A stretch of 64,000 bases of DNA from JAPHTQ01 sp050295975 (GTDB lineage: Bacteria; Pseudomonadota; Gammaproteobacteria; Thiohalomonadales; Thiohalomonadaceae). The position numbers were made by a program, and so were the translations under genes. Positions within the stretch are counted from its first letter, which is position 1; each line of letters starts with the position of its first letter. The notes beneath the pieces were generated by a model. The model ran no database searches. It was given only the letters and a program-made list of their open reading frames with translations, and had not been told where the DNA came from. Location: the NCBI GenBank assembly GCA_050295975.1, contig JBNKQR010000006.1:1-64000 (forward strand), given 5' to 3'. Below are positions 60,283-64,000 of the stretch, piece after piece.

Positions 60283-61977
60283 GTGGAATTGACCGGTGCC
60301 GAAATAATTGCGCGTTTTCTCCAGGACGAGGGGGTTAAGCACCTCTTTGGTTATCCTGGCGGGGCAGTTCTACATATCTACGACGCGCTTTATAAGCAGG
60401 ACAAGGTGCAACACGTGCTGGTGCGTCATGAGCAGGCCGCGACCCATGCGGCGGACGGTTATGCACGTTCTACCGGCAAGCCTGGCGTGGTATTGGTTAC
60501 CTCGGGTCCAGGTGCCACCAATGCGGTTACTGGCATCGCCACCGCCTACATGGACTCCATTCCCATGGTGGTGATCACCGGTCAGGTTAACTCAAGCCTG
60601 ATTGGCAACGACGCCTTCCAGGAGGTTGACTCGGTCGGCATTACCCGTCCCTGTGTTAAACACAACTTCCTGGTGAAAAACGTCGAGGATCTGGCGGTCA
60701 CCCTGAAGAAGGCCTTCTACATCGCCACCACCGGCCGTCCCGGTCCGGTAGTCGTGGACATCCCCAAGGATGTTACCGCTGAGCGTACCCGCTACGTCTA
60801 CCCGAAAAAGGTCACCATGCGCTCCTATAACCCGGTGGTGAAAGGGCATAGCGGACAGATCAAAAAAGCGGTCAGCATGATGCTCGCTGCCAAGCGACCG
60901 ATGATCTACAGCGGTGGCGGAGTGGTCCAGGGCAATGCGGCAGGCGCGCTGACCGAACTGGCGCGTACCCTCGGTTTCCCGGTGACCAGTACCTCTATGG
61001 GACTGGGCGGTTACCCTGCGAGCGACAAGCTGTTCCTCGGTATGCTGGGGATGCATGGTACCTATGAAGCCAATATGGCGATCTCCCATTGTGATCTGTT
61101 GCTGGCAGTCGGCGCACGTTTCGATGACCGGGTAACCGGCAAGATCGAAAAGTTTGCACCGGGTGCGCGCATTATCCACATCGATATCGACCCGGCCTCC
61201 ATCTCTAAGAACGTCAAGGTCGATGTCCCCATCGTTGGTGACGTGGATGATGTACTGAAGTCGATGCTCTCCATGCTGGGCGAAGCGAGTCGTGGTGCCG
61301 ATAAAGAGGCGCTGGGCAAGTGGACCGATCAGATCGAGCAGTGGCGAGGCAAGGATTGTCTCAAGTTTGATCGTAATGCCAAGCGGATCAAACCACAGTA
61401 CGTTATCGAAACCCTGCACAAGGTGACCAAAGGCGATGCCTTTGTTACCTCCGATGTGGGGCAACACCAGATGTGGGCGGCGCAGTTCTACGGCTTCGAC
61501 AAGCCCCGTCGTTGGATCAACTCTGGCGGTCTCGGCACCATGGGTTTTGGTATGCCAGCGGCGATGGGTGTGCAGCTCGCACATCCCAAGGCGCAGGTGG
61601 CCTGCATCACGGGTGAGGGCTCCATTCAGATGAATATCCAGGAACTCTCCACCTGCTTGCAGTACAATCTGCCGCTGAAGATCCTCTGTCTCAACAACGG
61701 CTTCCTCGGCATGGTGCGCCAGTGGCAGGAGTTCTTCTACGAGGAACGTTACTCCCAGTCCTACATGGAATCGCTGCCAGACTTCGTCAAGCTGGCCGAG
61801 GCCTACGGTCACATCGGTATGCAGATCGAAAAACCGGAGGATGTGGAAGGGGCGATCCGTGAGGCATTCAAACATAAAGATCGTATGGTCTTTATGAACT
61901 TCCTCACCGATCCGAAGGAAAACGTCTATCCCATGGTCCCTGCAGGTGCAGGACTCGATGAGATGATTCTGATATGA
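60283..61977 (+). CDS. ilvB: Acetolactate synthase large (catalytic) subunit
   Basis: 564 residues from GTG, with GGGAGG 9 nt upstream. ThDP enzyme: FGYPGGAVLHIYDAL, catalytic glutamate in VLVRHEQAATHAADGYA, GPGATNAVTGIATAY, and the ThDP/Mg motif ACITGEGSIQMNIQELSTC to NNGFLGMVRQWQ. First step of valine, leucine and isoleucine synthesis. Overlaps the regulatory-subunit gene by 4 nt. Confidence 0.95.
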   Translation: MELTGAEIIARFLQDEGVKHLFGYPGGAVLHIYDALYKQDKVQHVLVRHEQAATHAADGYARSTGKPGVVLVTSGPGATNAVTGIATAYMDSIPMVVITGQVNSSLIGNDAFQEVDSVGITRPCVKHNFLVKNVEDLAVTLKKAFYIATTGRPGPVVVDIPKDVTAERTRYVYPKKVTMRSYNPVVKGHSGQIKKAVSMMLAAKRPMIYSGGGVVQGNAAGALTELARTLGFPVTSTSMGLGGYPASDKLFLGMLGMHGTYEANMAISHCDLLLAVGARFDDRVTGKIEKFAPGARIIHIDIDPASISKNVKVDVPIVGDVDDVLKSMLSMLGEASRGADKEALGKWTDQIEQWRGKDCLKFDRNAKRIKPQYVIETLHKVTKGDAFVTSDVGQHQMWAAQFYGFDKPRRWINSGGLGTMGFGMPAAMGVQLAHPKAQVACITGEGSIQMNIQELSTCLQYNLPLKILCLNNGFLGMVRQWQEFFYEERYSQSYMESLPDFVKLAEAYGHIGMQIEKPEDVEGAIREAFKHKDRMVFMNFLTDPKENVYPMVPAGAGLDEMILI

Positions 61978-62468
61978 GACATATTATCTCCATCCTGATG
62001 GAAAACGAGGCAGGGGCACTCTCCCGAGTGGCCGGGTTGTTCTCTGCCCGTGGCTACAACATCGAGTCGCTCAGTGTGGCACCGACCGAGGACGCCTCAC
62101 TATCACGCCTGACTTTGGTTACTCGTGGTTCTGATGAGATCATTGAGCAGATCACCAAACAGCTAAACAAGCTGATTGACGTGGTCAAACTGCTCGACCT
62201 CACCGAAGGACCGCACATCGAGCGGGAGATGATGCTAATTAAGGTCAAGGCGGGAACCGCCGGTCAGCGCGAGGAGTTGAAGCGCCTGGCCGATATTTTC
62301 CGTGGCAACATTATTGACGTGACCGACACCACCTACACCATCGAACTGACCGGTGATGTACAGAAACTCGACGCCTTCATTGATGCCCTAAAGGAAAGCG
62401 ATATCCTGGAGACGGTCCGTTCCGGGGTCACTGGGATCTCCCGTGGGTCGAAGGCGCTCACCATTTAA
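61974..62468 (+). CDS. ilvN: Acetolactate synthase small (regulatory) subunit
   Basis: 164 residues. ACT domain at the N-terminus (MRHIISILMENEAGALSRVAGLFSARGYNIESLSV) binds valine for feedback inhibition; the C-terminal ALS_ss domain follows. ATGA overlap with ilvB couples synthesis of the two subunits. Could also be named ilvH. Confidence 0.95.
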   Translation: MRHIISILMENEAGALSRVAGLFSARGYNIESLSVAPTEDASLSRLTLVTRGSDEIIEQITKQLNKLIDVVKLLDLTEGPHIEREMMLIKVKAGTAGQREELKRLADIFRGNIIDVTDTTYTIELTGDVQKLDAFIDALKESDILETVRSGVTGISRGSKALTI

Positions 62469-62507
62469 ACCACTTTTAAATCAAGTATTGTGTAAAGGAA
62501 GCTGCTC

Positions 62508-63530
62508 ATGGCACTGAACATCTATTACGACAAAGATTGCGACCTCTCTATCATCCAGGGCATGAAGGTTGCCATCATCGGTTACGGCTCACAGGGCCAC
62601 GCCCACGCCAACAACCTGAAGGACTCTGGCGTCGACGTGACTGTTGGTCTGCGCAAAGGCTCAAAAACTGCAGCCAAGGCAGAGAAAGCGGGCCTGACGG
62701 TTAAGGATACCGGTGAAGCCGTGAAGGGCGCCGACCTGGTCATGATCCTGACCCCGGACGAGTTCCAGTCGCAGCTTTACAAGAGTGAGATCGAACCGAA
62801 CATCAAGCAGGGCGGCGTACTGGCCTTTGCTCATGGCTTCGCCATTCACTACAACCAGGTCGTGCCGCGTGAAGACCTCGATGTCATCATGGTTGCACCG
62901 AAGGCGCCCGGCCACACCGTCCGTTCTGAATTCGTTAAAGGCGGCGGTATCCCTGATCTGATCGCGGTATTCCAGGACGCTTCTGGCAAAGCGAAAGACA
63001 TCGCCCTGTCATACGCCTCCGGCGTTGGCGGTGGCCGCACCGGTATCATCGAAACTACCTTTAAGGACGAGACTGAAACCGACCTGTTCGGTGAGCAGGC
63101 CGTTCTTTGCGGCGGTGCAGTAGAGCTGGTCAAAGCCGGTTTCGAAACCCTGGTCGATGCGGGTTATGCGCCGGAGATGGCCTACTTCGAGTGTCTGCAC
63201 GAACTGAAGCTGATCGTCGACCTGATGTACGAGGGCGGCATCGCCAACATGAACTACTCCATCTCCAACAACGCGGAGTACGGTGAGTACGTTACTGGTC
63301 CACAGGTGATCAACGACGAATCCCGCTGGGCGATGCGTGAAGCACTGACCAACATCCAGAACGGTGAGTACGCCAAGAAGTTCATTCTCGAGGGTATGTC
63401 CAACTATCCTGAGATGACCGCCTGGCGTCGTAACAACGCGGCTCATCAGATCGAAGTGGTCGGTGGCAAACTGCGTTCCATGATGCCGTGGATCACCGCC
63501 AATGCGCTGGTGGACAAAGACAAAAACTAA
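62508..63530 (+). CDS. ilvC: Ketol-acid reductoisomerase (class I)
   Basis: 340 residues. NADPH-binding AIIGYGSQGHAHANNLKDSG; KARI domain with PKAPGHTVRSEF, FGEQAVLCGG, DEFQSQLY and the Mg-binding E-L-K-L-I-V-D-L-M-Y-E-G-G helix. Length around 340 marks the short class I form. AAGGAAG precedes the ATG and a terminator follows. Confidence 0.97.
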   Translation: MALNIYYDKDCDLSIIQGMKVAIIGYGSQGHAHANNLKDSGVDVTVGLRKGSKTAAKAEKAGLTVKDTGEAVKGADLVMILTPDEFQSQLYKSEIEPNIKQGGVLAFAHGFAIHYNQVVPREDLDVIMVAPKAPGHTVRSEFVKGGGIPDLIAVFQDASGKAKDIALSYASGVGGGRTGIIETTFKDETETDLFGEQAVLCGGAVELVKAGFETLVDAGYAPEMAYFECLHELKLIVDLMYEGGIANMNYSISNNAEYGEYVTGPQVINDESRWAMREALTNIQNGEYAKKFILEGMSNYPEMTAWRRNNAAHQIEVVGGKLRSMMPWITANALVDKDKN

Positions 63531-63547
63531 GTCGCTTCCACAGCGGT

Positions 63548-63576
63548 AAAAAGCCGGGCTCTGCCCGGCTTTTTTG
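63548..63576 (+). terminator. Rho-independent terminator after ilvC
   Basis: Twelve-bp stem AAAAAGCCGGGC / GCCCGGCTTTTT with loop TCT and a run of six or more T. Confidence 0.9.
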
Positions 63577-63655
63577 TCCACAGAGAATGGATGCAACGAA
63601 CCGGGCGAGGCTTTATTATGTGTATCTGTATAGTTACTCGAATGAGTGCAACTTA

Positions 63656-64000
63656 ATGAGCAAAGAGACAAACGGCGAAGTGACCAAACCACATCGTGGG
63701 ATCTACCTGTTGCCGAATCTGTTTACCACGGCGGCACTGTTTGCAGGTTTCTATGCCATCGTCGCAGCCATGAAGGGGCAGTTTGATGCCGCTGCGGCTG
63801 CAGTGTTCATCGCGATGGTACTGGATGGACTCGATGGCCGGGTGGCGCGTCTGACCAATACCCAAAGTGAATTCGGCGCCGAGTACGACTCGCTCTCGGA
63901 CATGGTCTCCTTTGGCGTGGCACCTGCGCTGGTAATGTATGAGTGGGCGTTGCACTCAATGGGACGCCTGGGCTGGTTAGCCGCCTTTATCTACACCGTT
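63656..64000 (+). CDS. pssA: CDP-diacylglycerol-serine O-phosphatidyltransferase, 3' truncated
   Basis: The ATG at 63656 opens a frame that runs off the window. The first 115 residues include PHRGIYLLPNLFTTAALFAGF, a membrane helix, and the CDP-alcohol transferase motif VLDGLDGRVARLTNTQSEFGAEYDSLSDMVSFG, typical of PssA. The order ilvC-pssA is common in related bacteria. Confidence 0.93.
   Translation, partial: MSKETNGEVTKPHRGIYLLPNLFTTAALFAGFYAIVAAMKGQFDAAAAAVFIAMVLDGLDGRVARLTNTQSEFGAEYDSLSDMVSFGVAPALVMYEWALHSMGRLGWLAAFIYTV

Noticed and set aside
60592..61875. Long reverse-strand open frame (427 codons) opposite ilvB
   Set aside because: Acetolactate synthase motifs on the plus strand are unambiguous and the reverse frame lacks family signatures.

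Overview
The window looks like the chromosome of a gammaproteobacterium, probably a sulfur-metabolising, Chromatiales-like lineage. Evidence: gammaproteobacterial gene orders (yebC-ruvC-ruvA-ruvB, tolQRAB-pal-cpoB, purN-purM next to DUF2066-PgsA-like-AI-2E permease-hda, ilvB-ilvN-ilvC-pssA), a soluble group 3b NiFe hydrogenase, a YeeE/YedE sulfur transporter and a cytochrome c'/b561 pair. The species assignment is inference. No rRNA, CRISPR, prophage or complete insertion sequence was seen. Both window ends cut through genes.

Layout. 0-8 kb: end of a TrkA-domain channel protein, a convergent OmpR-type response regulator, a stand-alone HupH-like protein, then a tightly overlapping operon for a cytosolic NAD(P)-linked hydrogenase (beta, gamma, delta, alpha, maturation protease) and a YiiX-like permuted papain-fold protein. 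8-17 kb, all minus strand: DUF481 outer-membrane protein with an SDR; an archaeal-type (AMP/thymidine) phosphorylase, a PRPP-synthetase paralogue and a DUF1614 membrane protein in one operon; a secreted M4 metalloprotease with a GlyGly-CTERM-like tail and a lipoprotein; a cytochrome c'/cytochrome b pair.

17-22 kb is the accessory region: a six-cysteine saposin/halocin-C8-like small protein, an old-yellow-enzyme reductase, a small membrane protein, and an AT-rich two-gene cassette (L,D-transpeptidase-like protein plus lipoprotein). The cassette lies between a decayed copy of the 3' end of an ABC exporter gene and the intact exporter, which resembles an integration scar.

22-42 kb: aspS, nadA, a signalling module (CHASE2-like membrane Ser/Thr kinase, PP2C phosphatase, two FHA proteins), yebC-ruvCAB, the tol-pal operon, queE-queC, a 133-bp palindromic intergenic element, and the sulfur transporter. 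42-50 kb: tRNA-Lys, ABC-F ATPase, purN-purM, DUF2066, PgsA-like, AI-2E permease, hda, then wrbA-DUF2069.

50-57 kb: DUF4398 and LysM lipoproteins, YqhA, two periplasmic thioredoxin-like proteins, a TolC-like outer-membrane protein with an orphan adaptor, acylphosphatase, lytic transglycosylase and a rhombosortase. The rhombosortase is the expected processing enzyme for GlyGly-CTERM proteins such as the M4 protease encoded about 42 kb away. 57-64 kb: proS, a MIF-like protein, a DUF4124 protein, then ilvBNC preceded by a 15-codon Leu-rich leader peptide and a terminator hairpin (a transcription attenuator), and the start of pssA.
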